This document shows, one piece after another, positions 46,024-57,419 of a stretch of 64,000 nucleotides of DNA. The position numbers and the translations under genes are program-made. The stretch's first letter is position 1; every line of letters begins with the position of its first letter. Under the pieces are notes generated by a model that ran no database searches, was not told the origin of the DNA, and worked only from the letters and a program-made list of their open reading frames with translations. The stretch lies in contig OX155952.1 of NCBI GenBank assembly GCA_944548615.1, forward strand, positions 32,070,278-32,134,277, in the 5' to 3' direction. This stretch comes from Micropterix aruncella (taxonomy: Eukaryota > Arthropoda > Insecta > Lepidoptera > Micropterigidae).

Positions 46024-49000
46024 TCAATTGTCAGCTAGTAGCCCGGTACTTCTTACCAGACTAAGTAGGTCACTGACCTTCAAGTTGGGCAGATCGCTGG
46101 GTTCGAGAAAGGCTCGTCCCAGTAAACTGTGTCTTTTGGCGGCGAGCCCTGGACAGCGGCCAACAATGTGTATGCTGTCTTCAGGTTCCTCGCCACATAT
46201 TCGGCAATCCTTGCTCTCAGTCAAGCCAAGGTTGAATAGATGAGCTCTAAGGGTCGTGTGTCCGGTGAGGAGACCGATAGTGGTTCTAAGGTTCTTCTTG
46301 CTCATGTCAAGTAGGGCCTTGGTTTTCTTCTGTAGTGGTTGCTCCATCATGGCTTTTGCCTGGCGACATCCCTGACTCTGTTTCCAGGAAGCCCGATGTT
46401 CCTGCTCCAAGCAGTCCCTGATGATTTTCTTACCTGTAGCGAAGGGGACCCCTACAGCTGGCTCCACTGGGCAATCCAGTGTGCCCAGTTTTGCCAGTCT
46501 GTCGGCCTCTTCGTTTCCGGGTATGCCTTGGTGACCCGGTATCCATATTAGGGTGATTTTGTTGGATTTTCCCAATTTGTTGAGCTCCTGCATGCAGTCC
46601 CAGACCACAGAAGATTCTGTGGTGGCTTTAGCCAGAGCGTCCAGTGCTGCTCTGCTGTCAGAGCAGATGAGGATTTGTCTGTTTTTTACCTCAAGTCGAC
46701 TTTGTAGTTTTATGCATTCCAATATGGCAAGTACCTCGGCTTGGAAAACCGTAGCGTATTGTCCAAGGGGGATGCTGATTCTGTGGTTGGTTTTGGGTCC
46801 GTACACGCCTGCCCCAAAACGTCCATTTGTTCCTGAGCCGTCGGTGAACCAGGCGTCTGCGTTGTGGCTTTGAAGCCACTGCGGATTTTTCCATTCTTTC
46901 CTGGTGGGGATTAGGATTTTATAGGATTTCTCTACCGAAATTTTTTTCCGTAGTCGATCCTGGGTCAGAGTGAATGGGCTTTTGTGGAGGAGGTTTAGCT
47001 CAGGATGATTGTGCCCTCCACGCTTCCACTCGCCCAAACACTTCAGTCTGTATGCTGTAAGTCTGGCGGAGTGGATGATGAGCTTGTCCAGAGGCGGGCA
47101 GCAGAGTGCCACCTCTAATCCCGCTGTTGGGGTGGTCTTCATGACGCCAGTTGCAGCCCTCAGGTAGTTACCTTGAAGGCTTTTAAGCATTTTTACTGTC
47201 TCAAGCTTTTTCACCCTGGACCACCAGACTATTGCAGCATAGGTTAGTCTAGGCAGCAGTACTGCCCTGTAGAGCCATAAGGCGACCCTGGGTTTGAATC
47301 CCCAGGTTTTTCCCATGACTCTTTTGCACGTCCACAACGAGGCATAGAAGGTTGTTCTCTTGCGCTCGAGGTGGTGCTTCCAATTGAGCTTTGGGTCTAG
47401 ATAGACTCCAAGGTATTTAACTACTGTAGCGTACTCTATCTCCTTATCCCAGAGCTTGAGACACTCAACGGGTTCGGGTTTGTATTTTCTGGTGAAAATC
47501 ATGGCCTTAGTCTTGCTTGGATTAGCGGATAGACCTCTGGCCTGGCACCAGTCTTGGGTGGTCTTAAGTGCTTTGTCCATGAGCTCCTTAAGTATTGATA
47601 GGAAGTTTCCTCTGACTACTATGGCCACGTCATCAGCGTAGCCGTAGACAGAGAGGCCTAGGTTTTGTAGATCTATTAGGAGTTCGTCTACAACGATGCT
47701 CCACAAGAGGGGGGAGATGACTCCACCCTGTGGACAGCCCTTAGCAGGGATTCCCGTGATGGAGGTGTCGCCTTGATAGACGGTCAGATTCCTATTTGAT
47801 AGCATACTCAATGTCCAGTCAATAATGGTCTCTGGTATTCCTCGTCTGTGCATAGCGTTTTTTATAGTTGCATATGATGTGGTGTCAAATGCTCCTTCGA
47901 TGTCCAGGAATACTCCCAGAGCGTAACCTTTCGCCGCTAACTGTGTCTCTATTGTGCTCACCAGGTGATGTAGGGCAGTGTCCGTAGATCTGCCCTCCCT
48001 ATAGGCATACTGAGCATCAGCAAGCGGTTGAAGAGCTAGGTGGTTGTTTTTCAAGTAGCCGTCAACTAGTCTCTCCAGTGATTTCAGGAGAAAGGAGGTG
48101 AGGCTAATGGGTCTGTAGTCTTTGGCAAAGATGTGGCCGTTCCTGCCTGCCTTTGGAATGAACGTGACTCTTGCGCTGCTCCAGGCATGAGGGACGTGTC
48201 TGAGGGCTATGCTCGCTCTGAGTACCTTTGTTAGAGGGCCCAGCAGCTGGCTTAACCCTTTTTGTAGTAGGACTGGGTATATTCCATCCGGTCCAGGTGA
48301 TTTGTAGGGGTCGAAGGTGCTCACGGCCCATTCTACTGCTTTTGGATTAAATATCTTGGCTGCAAGGGCCCACTCCCTGGGCTTGTGGAGCCTCTTGGAG
48401 TTCTCCCCTGCGGCAATTGGGTGTGAGGATTCCTGGAAGCCCGGAAAGTGTGTTTCCATTAGGAGCTTCAAGGTTTCCTTGGTGTCGCTTGTGTGTCCCC
48501 CCTCTGGTCGTTTAAGGCATCCCAGCTGGGGGCGGTTGTTAGAGCTGAGGATCTTGTTGAGCCTGGAGGCTTCGGAAGCTGTTTCCACGCTCTCACAAAA
48601 GTCCCTCCAGCTTCTTCGTTTGGCTTTAACAATGGCCTTGTTGTATTCGTTTCGGGCGTTTTTGTATTCCTCCCAAAGATGTTGCGAGTTAGTGTTGTGA
48701 TTTCTCGCCCTATTGAAGCACCTTCTCAGCGTAAGCCTGAGCTTGGTCAGCTCTGGGTTCCACCAAGGGACCTTTTTTGAGAGGTTTTTTTGTTTCAAAG
48801 GGCAATTCTGCTCGTAGGCGTCTATAACGGCATTAGACAGTGATAGTGCAGCTGTTTCTAGTTGCTCTTTGGTGTGGAATCGATTCGGAACCGTGGTGAG
48901 CTTGATAGCCAGGTCCCTATCGAATCCTTCCCAGTTGGTATTTCTAGGGTTGCGAGCCCACTGAATTTCCAATGAGTGCCGAAGCGTTAGATGGATCTGC

Positions 49001-49659
49001 CTATGGTCCGAGCCTGAGGGTTCATCTGAGACCCTCCAGTCTTGAACCAGGTCGGCCACTTCTTTTGTGCAGATCGTTATGTCCAGTACCTCCTGTCTTC
49101 TTGAGTCTATGAAGGTAGGTTCTGTTCCTCTGTTGAGGATGGTGAGTTCATTGCCTAGGATAAAGTCATGCAGGCTTACCCCCCTCGGGTTTATGTTGGA
49201 ACTACCCCAGCACACGTGGTGGGAGTTCGCATCGCAACCCAGAAGGAGTTGGAGCCCGCGTTGTTTCGCATATGTCACTAGGTTGGTTATATCTTCTTGC
49301 GGTGGCAGGTCAGTGGAGTCATAAGGCATGTATGCTGACCCAATGAGTAGATCCACCGTTCTGTCTCCTGTCAAGTTGATTTTTGTTAAAACGACCGTTA
49401 GGTCATCGCCGCTGAGTTGTGGCAGAAAAGTGGCTGTGACGCCCTTAGTGACCACGCAGGTCCTGAGTTTCCGAGTCGGTTGGGCCTTATGAATGGTTCC
49501 GCAACCTCCTAATCCACTTATAGTATCCCTAACAATCCAAGGTTCTTGGATTAGTGCTATACTTGTCTGCGCCACAGCCATGCTCCTGGTTAATATCGCC
49601 GAGGCGCTTTTGCTGTGGTGCAAGTTGATCTGGATTATGGGGACTTTTAGGTGGTTCAT
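46024..49659 (-). CDS. LINE ORF2: endonuclease, reverse transcriptase and RNase H (1211 aa, intact)
   Basis: ATG 49659 to stop at 46024, no interruptions. AP endonuclease (about residues 1-230): QINLHHSKSA, ALIQEPW, GCDANSHHVCWGS and the SDHRQIHL box. Reverse transcriptase (about 440-740): KSPGPDGIYPVLL, KDYRPISLTSFLLKSLERLV, AYREGRSTDTALHHL, GVFLDIEGAFD, GCPQGGVISPLLWS, YGYADDVAIVV and VKYLGVYLDPKLNW. RNase H (about 930-1060): WFTDGSGTNGRFGAG, FQAEVLAILE, ICSDSRAALDAL and WIPGHQGIPGNEEADRLAKL, with D, E, D and the His/Asp end present. A C-terminal zinc motif CRICGEEPEDSIHIVGRC follows. The protein nicks DNA, primes reverse transcription at the nick and degrades the RNA template. ATG overlaps the ORF1 stop by 4 nt, suggesting coupled translation. 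The usual catalytic residues all appear present. Confidence 0.92.
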   Translation of the reverse strand: MNHLKVPIIQINLHHSKSASAILTRSMAVAQTSIALIQEPWIVRDTISGLGGCGTIHKAQPTRKLRTCVVTKGVTATFLPQLSGDDLTVVLTKINLTGDRTVDLLIGSAYMPYDSTDLPPQEDITNLVTYAKQRGLQLLLGCDANSHHVCWGSSNINPRGVSLHDFILGNELTILNRGTEPTFIDSRRQEVLDITICTKEVADLVQDWRVSDEPSGSDHRQIHLTLRHSLEIQWARNPRNTNWEGFDRDLAIKLTTVPNRFHTKEQLETAALSLSNAVIDAYEQNCPLKQKNLSKKVPWWNPELTKLRLTLRRCFNRARNHNTNSQHLWEEYKNARNEYNKAIVKAKRRSWRDFCESVETASEASRLNKILSSNNRPQLGCLKRPEGGHTSDTKETLKLLMETHFPGFQESSHPIAAGENSKRLHKPREWALAAKIFNPKAVEWAVSTFDPYKSPGPDGIYPVLLQKGLSQLLGPLTKVLRASIALRHVPHAWSSARVTFIPKAGRNGHIFAKDYRPISLTSFLLKSLERLVDGYLKNNHLALQPLADAQYAYREGRSTDTALHHLVSTIETQLAAKGYALGVFLDIEGAFDTTSYATIKNAMHRRGIPETIIDWTLSMLSNRNLTVYQGDTSITGIPAKGCPQGGVISPLLWSIVVDELLIDLQNLGLSVYGYADDVAIVVRGNFLSILKELMDKALKTTQDWCQARGLSANPSKTKAMIFTRKYKPEPVECLKLWDKEIEYATVVKYLGVYLDPKLNWKHHLERKRTTFYASLWTCKRVMGKTWGFKPRVALWLYRAVLLPRLTYAAIVWWSRVKKLETVKMLKSLQGNYLRAATGVMKTTPTAGLEVALCCPPLDKLIIHSARLTAYRLKCLGEWKRGGHNHPELNLLHKSPFTLTQDRLRKKISVEKSYKILIPTRKEWKNPQWLQSHNADAWFTDGSGTNGRFGAGVYGPKTNHRISIPLGQYATVFQAEVLAILECIKLQSRLEVKNRQILICSDSRAALDALAKATTESSVVWDCMQELNKLGKSNKITLIWIPGHQGIPGNEEADRLAKLGTLDCPVEPAVGVPFATGKKIIRDCLEQEHRASWKQSQGCRQAKAMMEQPLQKKTKALLDMSKKNLRTTIGLLTGHTTLRAHLFNLGLTESKDCRICGEEPEDSIHIVGRCPGLAAKRHSLLGRAFLEPSDLPNLKVSDLLSLVRSTGLLADN

Positions 49660-50603
49660 TTTGCTGTACCTCCTTCCGTTCCCTCCACTGCGTCCGACTC
49701 CTTCCTAGGCTTATTATCGAGCAGCCTTACGGATGCCCGTGCTAGCCCACAGTAGGGTCGGAAGTTGCAGGCCCTGAGAGTGGCCAATGAGGAGTCGCTC
49801 ACCAGACAGGCGAAGTGGACGCTCGAGGCATCCTTCTTCGTGCTCCCCCTGGCGACGGCCCACCCATCGGTCTTCAGACCTGGGTTTTGCTTGTCGAGGA
49901 GTAGAAGTACTTTCTCGACAGTGTACTTGGGCTCCTCCACGTGGACCACCACTCGATGGCGTTTGGGCAGCTCATCGACCGGCAGCACACACACGGATTC
50001 ACCTTGGACGAGTAAGTCCGTGGAAAGGCTTCTGAGCCAGTTCCCCGTCTCCTCATCTGCGCACGAGAAGACGATTGCACCGTCCCTCTCCCAGCTGCCG
50101 GTAAAGGATGGTGTTTTAGTGCCAACAGGAATTTCCATGATGGCGTCCACAATCTTGTCCCGGATGGCTTCTATGTCGCCGGCTTCAAGTTTTTTGTCAG
50201 GGTAGCCCCTTATTATGAGGGCTAGCCTGAGGAGTCCTTTCGTGGCCTGGGCGTAAGAACCTTGGTCGGAGACTTTCGGTCTTTTCCCTGTCGCCTGATG
50301 GGAGGGGCTTGGGGTGTTTGGCCCTTGTCTGGGGCGTTTAGGAGCCCCAGGGGCCTCTGCAGTCCTGTCCTCCGGCTTAGAGTTAGCACTGGAGGCTCGG
50401 GGGTTAGCAGTTAGCCCCTCTCTCATCAGTTTTTTGTAGCGACGCCTTGCGGCGCCGTTATATCTAATGCGGGTTTTGGGTGGGCTTTTTGATGGGCCCG
50501 CCCCCGCGTTGGGTGCCTCCTGTGGTTCGCTTTGAGACAAAGCCACCCCCTGGAGTGCTTCAATTAGGTTTATTTTTGGTGGTGTACTGTTTATTAGATC
50601 CAT
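49656..50603 (-). CDS. LINE ORF1 nucleic-acid-binding protein (315 aa)
   Basis: The likely start is ATG at 50601-50603 (MDLINSTPPKINLIEALQGV); the frame is open further upstream but that part is 5' UTR-like and GC-rich. A basic, Pro/Ser-rich N-terminal region (RIRYNGAARRRYKKLMREGL) is followed by a globular domain, YAQATKGLLRLALIIRGYP, ERDGAIVFSCADEETGNWL, ELPKRHRVVVHVEEP and FRPYCGLARASVRLL, which fits the DUF4780-type domain of insect LINE ORF1 proteins. I do not see CCHC knuckles. Its product is expected to coat the element RNA. It ends with TGA overlapping the ORF2 ATG. Confidence 0.8.
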   Translation of the reverse strand: MDLINSTPPKINLIEALQGVALSQSEPQEAPNAGAGPSKSPPKTRIRYNGAARRRYKKLMREGLTANPRASSANSKPEDRTAEAPGAPKRPRQGPNTPSPSHQATGKRPKVSDQGSYAQATKGLLRLALIIRGYPDKKLEAGDIEAIRDKIVDAIMEIPVGTKTPSFTGSWERDGAIVFSCADEETGNWLRSLSTDLLVQGESVCVLPVDELPKRHRVVVHVEEPKYTVEKVLLLLDKQNPGLKTDGWAVARGSTKKDASSVHFACLVSDSSLATLRACNFRPYCGLARASVRLLDNKPRKESDAVEGTEGGTAK

Positions 50604-50944
50604 TTTGTTCCCACGAGTTCCGCGGTAGTGCGATATCACCCGGACAGAGCCGCGTATGACCGGGGCTTGGCTTATACTACCCGGAGGACGCCCGGTATCC
50701 GGGAGGCACCGTAAGAGACGCAGCACTCCCTGCGCCATGCAGCCATTAGCACGGTAGCTTACACCTCGGCTTGGAGAGTTGGTCCGCGGTGGGGCCTTCC
50801 ACACACAGTGTATTAGCCACCACTACCCGAAGAGCACCCGGCCTCGGGTATCATCCCTCGAGCCGGGGTCCCTTCGGGCGTTCTCCTATCCGCCACCTGG
50901 AGACGCGCCCGGTTGGTGCTCAGCCGCCGGGTTGGATAGAGTAG

Positions 50945-52480
50945 AATTACCTTATTTTTAGCAAAATATTTTTATTTCTTTGACAATAATTTAACGTTGC
51001 TACGGCCTAAAACAATAAAACCCCTGCTGTCTTCGGAGATGACAAAGGCGCTTTTGTCTCGCAACTGACCGATTTTCGCCATCAATAAAAATCTTGTCCG
51101 ATCGGCCATTGCGTTCCGCATCTCAAGAAAACTGTGTCAGGCATTAGATAAACCGTCTGCCGTGATATCCGCAATGCTTCCCCTGGGAGTAAAAATAATT
51201 GAAACGCGGATATTGCTTTCAGAAGCCCGCGAGTGCAATTTCAAAGTTTTGCAGTTAACCTTTCTCCTTCCGCTTCCGCAAGTTTCTGATCTGGGACGAA
51301 TGTTCCTGGATATAAAATATTGGCGGCGGCACTCGCTACTTGGCTCCGGATTTTTATATATTTATTGTGTCCATTAATCTTAACTATTATATTTTATTTG
51401 TGTAGTATTTCAATTATATTTTTACCACCTACCGCAAAAGAAGTGAATGATACAGAAATAAAAATATATCTATCTATCGACATACAGTGATAACAATATT
51501 AGATTGATTCTTACATTGCCATTTTGCTATCACGGTTTTATAGCTCAGTCAAATAAGTAATTTTAAGAGAAATAAAAGGTAATATTTTGAAACTTAGCAT
51601 AGATGTTCTTTGATGCGTACCTACTGTTAAAGATACTAAAAGTCCCCTACTCTATCTGTTGAGCTCGAGCCGCCATCTTGGAAACATGGCGCTCCGATTC
51701 AGTTTTTAGCATCTCGCTAACTTTAGCGATATATGAATTATGAATAATGTAAAAAATAAAGCTTATAAAATTATCTACAAAAATGTCATATACATTTTTT
51801 ATTAACATCTATTATTAATATGAAGACAGCCTAGTCTACTGACAATAGACAATTAGGCTGTGGATTTAGTGCAATACTTGTATGGGATATCTGCCTTTTG
51901 TGATTAAATTCTCATAACTACCAAAATTATTTCTTAGGTGGCCCTGAGTGTATTTAATCTGGGAGCTATCGGTTGACACCGCAAGTGTCGGAAATCCAAA
52001 CAAAATAAATGAAAAATTGTTTTTGCTCAAAAATATATTTCTCCACATTGTCGCGGTGTCTAATTTCGATTTTTCTTGCCAGTCTGTTTGTTCAATCAAT
52101 GGTATATTTAGAGCTGATGATATGTTGGGGGCCGTCCAGAGATTAAGTAAGGGAGCTGCCATGGAAACGGATTACTGAAAAATCTAATTTTCAGCCGTAT
52201 TGTCAATTAGATTGTGAATTAAAATAATCGGTTGTGTCACACCACGACTTTCCCGGAAATTATCCAAGAACGTCATCTCATTTAAGTTAAAAATCGAATT
52301 GCAAATGCCCGTCGCCGTAAAATTCGCCGTAAAACTTTCGAATTTATAACAATCGACACAACGCCATGAAGATTTGCATTTCGAATGTGCGTCGCTCTAT
52401 ATCAAACGCGCGAAGCCGCACATTCAAATATTTAATTCACCCATACATTTGTGTGGCGGATTATGATCAGTGCAGCTTGT
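50945..52480. other. Non-genic stretch
   Basis: No supported gene. 51866-52178 is open on both strands (98 and 76 codons) without a recognised motif. The segment 51660-51700 is GC-richer (GAGCCGCCATCTTGGAAAC). Confidence 0.35.
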
Positions 52481-52835
52481 ATATGAGATATTCCAACCAA
52501 AATTTCATAATGTGATTTCGGCTCAATAATGCATCTGTTTACCAAATTTCAAGTCTGTAAGTCCAATATTTCAAGAATAATATATTATTAATTCGTCCCC
52601 TGGTGGACAGATTTCAACTACAATATTTTCAACTCTTGCCATGACCAAATCGGATGAAGCGTTTGGACGATATCATGGAGGAATACACTACACATACACA
52701 CACAAACACACACACACATACACACATACAGGCTCTACTATAGGCTAGATACATAGGCTCGACAGACAGCTCGAAATATTGGACTTAGTGACTTGATAAT
52801 CGGTACCTAAGTACCGTGTTGGGCTGTAATCACAT
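52480..52835. repeat. Dispersed repeat with CA microsatellite (reverse copy of 38660-39060)
   Basis: GTGATTTCGGCTCAATA, AATTTCAAGTCTGTAAGTCC and ACCAAATCGGATGAAGCGTT followed by a CACACACACAC run near 52690-52730 mirror the plus-strand copy at 38660-39060. Confidence 0.5.
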
Positions 52836-52839
52836 TGTG

Positions 52840-54000
52840 AATGATTATCTCATATACAAGTGACATAAATAATGTTTTAATTCCGCCATATTTAGAAAGA
52901 TATTACAAATATACGGAAAATACTATAAATATAGTACGAAAATACTATTAAAAACTAGATAAATTATGGAAATATATTCGCGATTATAATTAAACACATC
53001 CACTATAGGAGGGGGGGGGGGGGGTACGGTGAGGGGTAGGGGGTGGAGTTTACCGTGGGTGGGGGGGGTGTATACTTGCCGGAAAGACCCAGCAGTTTTT
53101 AAAAATCTTTTGAAGCAACACAATTGTCGCGTGGGTATGGGAAGTCCCACGTGACATCATTCCTCGAGCAGTAAGCAAAAGACGAGAGCGAAGACGTTGG
53201 CCTTCAGGATGACATGTAAATCGGGACGTCAAATTACGCGGCAGAATCCGACCCCTCCGGTGAGGTCGGCTCGGTCGGCTCACGGGTCGTCCGGGCCATT
53301 CCTCGTCCGGATATAATAACTCACCCGTATGGCAATATCGCAGCGGGTGCGCCCTCTACACCCTATACCCGACCTCGCGCAAGACGCTAGCTAGAGGCCA
53401 CCGCGCCGTCGAATCACTCGAAACGGTGAATAGGGGAGATCGGAGCTGGTAGACGTACGATTTCTTAGCGTATATCAAATATCTCATATTAAAAGTACTA
53501 ATCGTTCAATACTTAATAATCACGCACTTTAATGTTCAGGCATACTAATTACGCAGATAGATAGACTTTTCTTTAAAATATACGTATTTCAATAGAGTGA
53601 TAAAAGTAATAAAAGTCGCCTGCTACCGAAGGTTTGTCTCTTTGTTACGGACAATTATAATCGTGCTCGCACTCATAATCTATTTGCGGAGCCGTCCTAG
53701 CGCACCAGCCTAAGTCGATGGAGTCTGCTTAGCCGAGCTTTGCGGCACATAAATGCGCTATGTTCGGCAGCGTCAGACCTTGATATTTTAACAGCGAGCC
53801 TTCATCTCTTCAAGGTGTGGGCATTGCGCTACTTGTTTATGTCAGAATAAGATAAATTGTTTTCACTCTTTATATCCTGTAAGTTTTTTTTGTTCTTAAT
53901 GCCTGTATTTGTATTTAATGCTTATTTAAACATATATTCTATTATTTTTTATATTTATGTTTATATTATAAAATCGAAGACTATCGCGGTTGTTTGACAT
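52840..54000. other. Non-genic stretch with G-rich tract
   Basis: 53009-53070 is very G-rich on the + strand, with a run of G at 53011-53024 and a GTGGGTGGGGGGGGTG segment, a possible G-quadruplex-forming site. 53080-53460 is GC-richer than average but has no ORF I can name. No gene was found. Confidence 0.4.
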
Positions 54001-54004
54001 ATAC

Positions 54005-54480
54005 ATGTATAATACATGTACATGTAGGTACATGTACATATACATGTATATGCATGTATAAATAGGATAGAAAACGAATTTACGACGTGAAATTTGTAGC
54101 ACCCGACGTTTCGGTGACGTTGCAGCCGCCGTTGTCTAGGGTAGACTGAAGAGCTGTCAATCCGTTGTTTGTTTTGCGGGTAGGCCGCATACCGCTGCCG
54201 CCACTGCGTAGGTTATAACGGTGGTGGGGGGCCGGGCTCGGAGCGCGCGAACTTTGAAAATCCGTCTTGCACACGACACTCACTCTATCCTGTCTTACGT
54301 CCTTGCGTTCGGCGGCGGGAACATTTTAAGAAGAGGGTTCCACGTAGGAGAGAGTTTGTAACCGTCGTCTCTATCGAAGTTCGGGGTTCTTCTTATTTCA
54401 ATGGCTTCCCGGATCATGCGAGGAAAGTAGAATTGTTCCGCGATGGATCCGCATTCCGTGTTGGATCATGCATCTGTTTA
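54005..54480 (-). pseudogene. Penelope-like element remnant, reverse copy
   Basis: On the minus strand, from about 54425, the frame reads RMIREAIEIRRTPNFDRDDG then YKLSPTWNPLLKMFPPP, the conserved end of the GIY-YIG endonuclease of Penelope-like elements. Stops follow in the 3' UTR. The UTR (54080-54200) carries TTTCGGTGACGTTGCAGCCG and matches both arms at 21703-21812 and 22013-22127. It is better preserved in the coding part than the copy at 21.8 kb. Confidence 0.65.
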
Positions 54481-54627
54481 TATTGCATATCAACGGATTG
54501 CTATAAACTGTAATGCTGATTTGCTTATGAAATCAATAAATAAATAAAATAAAAAATGCATTGTAGATAACTAACAGACATATTTACCTATTATGTATTT
54601 TATGGTTAACAGTAACTAAGACATAAT

Positions 54628-54790
54628 GGTTAGGTGGCATAGTTGTTAGGTAGTCTGATCTTACATTATAAGGTTTCGGGTTCGATTCCCAGGTTTCCAT
54701 TTACCGTTGGTATAAAACCTATCAACGGAATTGCATTTCAATTCTGTCGATCGAATGCAATAACAAGACACACATGCTACACGCACACAT
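54628..54790 (+). repeat. tRNA-derived SINE-like sequence
   Basis: A-box-like TGGCATAGTTG (about 54634) and a perfect B box GGTTCGATTCC (54679-54689) at Pol III spacing. The stems do not make a good cloverleaf. A body with ATTGCATTTCAATTCTGTCG and a CACACATACATATGTACACA tail follows. It resembles the sequence at 12165-12232 in the same boxes. Confidence 0.45.
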
Positions 54791-54799
54791 ACATATGTA

Positions 54800-56940
54800 C
54801 ACATACTTAATAACAGGATTAATTTTAATAGATTGTAGTATGATAATATACCCGCCGATTGTGAAATTTCACGATAAAGAGTGAAAAAATCTGATGATAC
54901 ACATCAACCCTTCCGCTCGCGAGAGTGTTTTGCGCGCGCTAGTTTCGCGCGAAAATCGGCGTGAGTCGACGGCCTTGAGAAAAACGATCATAACTTGTAA
55001 ACCACTATACGGATTAAAAAAGATAAAGAGAAAAATGATCGCATTGAAATTTGACATATAAAACATTATAACCAATTATCTCGTAAAACAATTAAGATAA
55101 TAATGAATAAATATTACAAAGTTGACGAACTGAAAAAATTCGCCTATAAAATCTTTTCTATGTTTTTATCACAAATTACGGAAAATATGCAAAAATTGTA
55201 AATAGAGTTATGTTCTTTATTAAATGCTTTACCAAAATTGATATTTTGTTTTACTTATTTGCATACAAAAATATTTAGTAATGAATTACAAATTTTTCTT
55301 GGCTGAAGCTAAGAAAAATTTGATGTGTTCTCGTAAAAAAAATTTTTTTTAATTTTATATTTCTGACTATTTAGGGTACTCTTTTATATGAATTTCTTTT
55401 AAAATAACTTTACCACTACATCTCACTTCTTAAAAAATCAAATTAGAACTTTCAGCTTTGTCTGATATTACAGAAAATCTGAAATTTTGAGAGTTGCGGA
55501 TGCTACCGCAACTTAATAATAAACGTTGAATGCTCTTAATATAAAATTGGTTAGATTTTTTCAAATATATTGTTTCATTATATACCTTTTATATGTCGAA
55601 TAACTAATTATAATACTCCAAAGAGTCACATTTCATAGAAAAAGAATAGAAAATCGCACTAAAAATATTGTAATACTTTCATACTACTTGTCAAAACGAA
55701 CTCCATAATGCGACGGCATTATGGAGTTATGAAACTACTCGTAATGAAAAAAATACTGCTTATTATGTAATTACTCATAATATAAATGAAAGAATAACTA
55801 TTTGATCAGCGAATTGAAACAATATTACATCATATTTCGGGAGTTTTCATAAAAATAACGGAACAAATTGCGACAACGACATCTGACATATGTTTTGGCC
55901 GAAGCAATTTGCTAAAAAATACACGAAAAACAGCAAATGGACAATCTCAAATGACAAATTATCATTCCTAAACCATTTTAAATTGCAATTAAAATGGAAC
56001 GCGGCAACTACTGAGCTATATTAATTGCAAAACAAGACCGAGCGTTCATCGAACGATAAATACGAATAGAGATGGGCATTAAGCCGTTATGTAGCGCTCT
56101 CCGAAGCGAAAATAACCGTTTTTGGAGTTTTAATGAATTTTTTCGCAAACGGTGACCGTTTCAGCCAATAATGGTCGATGTACATTCCAACGTAGTTAGG
56201 TTTGCAACCAATAATGGTCGATGTACATCTTAGGGGTCAAGCCGTTAAAAACGTTCAGAAAGAAAAATCGGCGATCTGCAAACAACTATTTCTTTGTGTG
56301 TTACATTTCTTAAATATATACCCATTTCAATAGAGTGATAAAATTCGTAGAAAGTCGAAATGCCTTGTAGATGACTACTATCTATTATTTATTTTGTAGT
56401 TAACAGTATCTGCTTTTGCAGATCGAAAAAATAATCGTTTTCATCATAGATGCACAAACTTTCCAAGCGTCCTCTTGTCTGCGTATATACCCTGCGGGGC
56501 GAGCAAGGAAGGGTTAAAAGAGTCAGATAATTGAGTTTCTCCGCATAATGACTGCCTAATGAAAATACGACGCGAAAGATGCCAGAATTAGAGTCGTAAT
56601 TGCCGAAAGACTATGCGGTTAATCTTGACCTAACCCCAAGGGTCTGTGATTTGTAGATCACGTCAAAAATTTAAGAGATTTGCGATATCCAAGGCACACT
56701 TTTATTAGAATTATCAGAATAGTGAAAATGAAATAATAATATAGTTTTATATATCGATAATTATCAGATGACCCGATAATTAATGACCTACTAACAAAAT
56801 TCAATGATTTAACAGGGGTGTTTGGAAAATAATAATATAAAGGAAAATCATAATGTAATAAGGGAACATAATAATCGGAATTAATTCGATTATTATTGAA
56901 ATTATGTATATCATATATCATAATAATCGTAATTATATCA
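54800..56940. other. Non-genic AT-rich stretch
   Basis: No gene was recognised over 2.1 kb. AACCAATAATGGTCGATGTACAT occurs almost exactly twice, at 56163-56183 and 56207-56229, a short direct repeat. Confidence 0.4.
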
Positions 56941-56941
56941 T

Positions 56942-57412
56942 ACTAGCTGCGCCCAGCGTTTTCACCCGCGTGATGATGGAAAATTGTGATAATGATGATA
57001 GAAAACCATATATCTTTATAAATTATAGCCTATGTGTTATTCTGATGTGTAAGCTATATTATTGTAAAGTTTCATCAAAATCCATTTAGTAGTTTTTGCG
57101 TGAAAGAGTAACAAACATCCATACATACATACAAACTTTCGCGTTTATAATATTAGTAGGATAGGATAGTTGGATAGAATTTAAATTTCGAATGTCAATT
57201 TCTTAGATTTTTTTCCTACTTACTTGACAGTTATCGTTATATTTTAGATAATTCACACTATATCTTTATAAATTATAGCCTATGTGTTATTCTGATGTGT
57301 AAGCTATATTATTGTAAAGTTTCATCAAAATCCATTCATTAGTTTTTGCGTGAAAGAGTAACAAACATCCATACATACATACAAACTTTCGCGTTTATAA
57401 TATTAGTAGGAT
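56942..57412 (-). repeat. Two-unit array of the ~245-bp interspersed repeat, reverse orientation
   Basis: Starts ACTAGCTGCGCCCAGCGTTT and ends AATATTAGTAGGAT, the mirror image of 12326-13342. Units repeat with an offset of about 250 bases (AAACTTTCGCGTTTATAATA at 57133 and 57383). Confidence 0.7.
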
Positions 57413-57419
57413 TATCGAA

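Larger units (their letters stand above)
45922..50931 (-). mobile_element. Full-length LINE (EN-RT-RNase H type), apparently young
   Basis: An element of about 5.0 kb on the minus strand with a 5' UTR (50931-50604), ORF1, ORF2 and a 3' UTR ending in a (CTA)n tail at 45922-45942. It is flanked by a perfect 13-bp duplication, TTGGATAGAGTAG, at 45909-45921 and 50932-50944. ORF1 and ORF2 are both open. EN, RT, RNase H and the C-terminal CCHC all remain, and ORF1 overlaps ORF2 by ATGA. The domain set and the triplet tail fit the I/LOA group; the clade is inferred. Confidence 0.85.

Noticed and set aside
48317..48780. Plus-strand ORFs inside the intact LINE
   Set aside because: They are shadows of the minus-strand ORF2, whose motifs are unambiguous.
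51866..52178. Open frames on both strands (98 and 76 codons)
   Set aside because: Neither protein shows a motif I know; without homology search or transcripts it cannot be called a gene.
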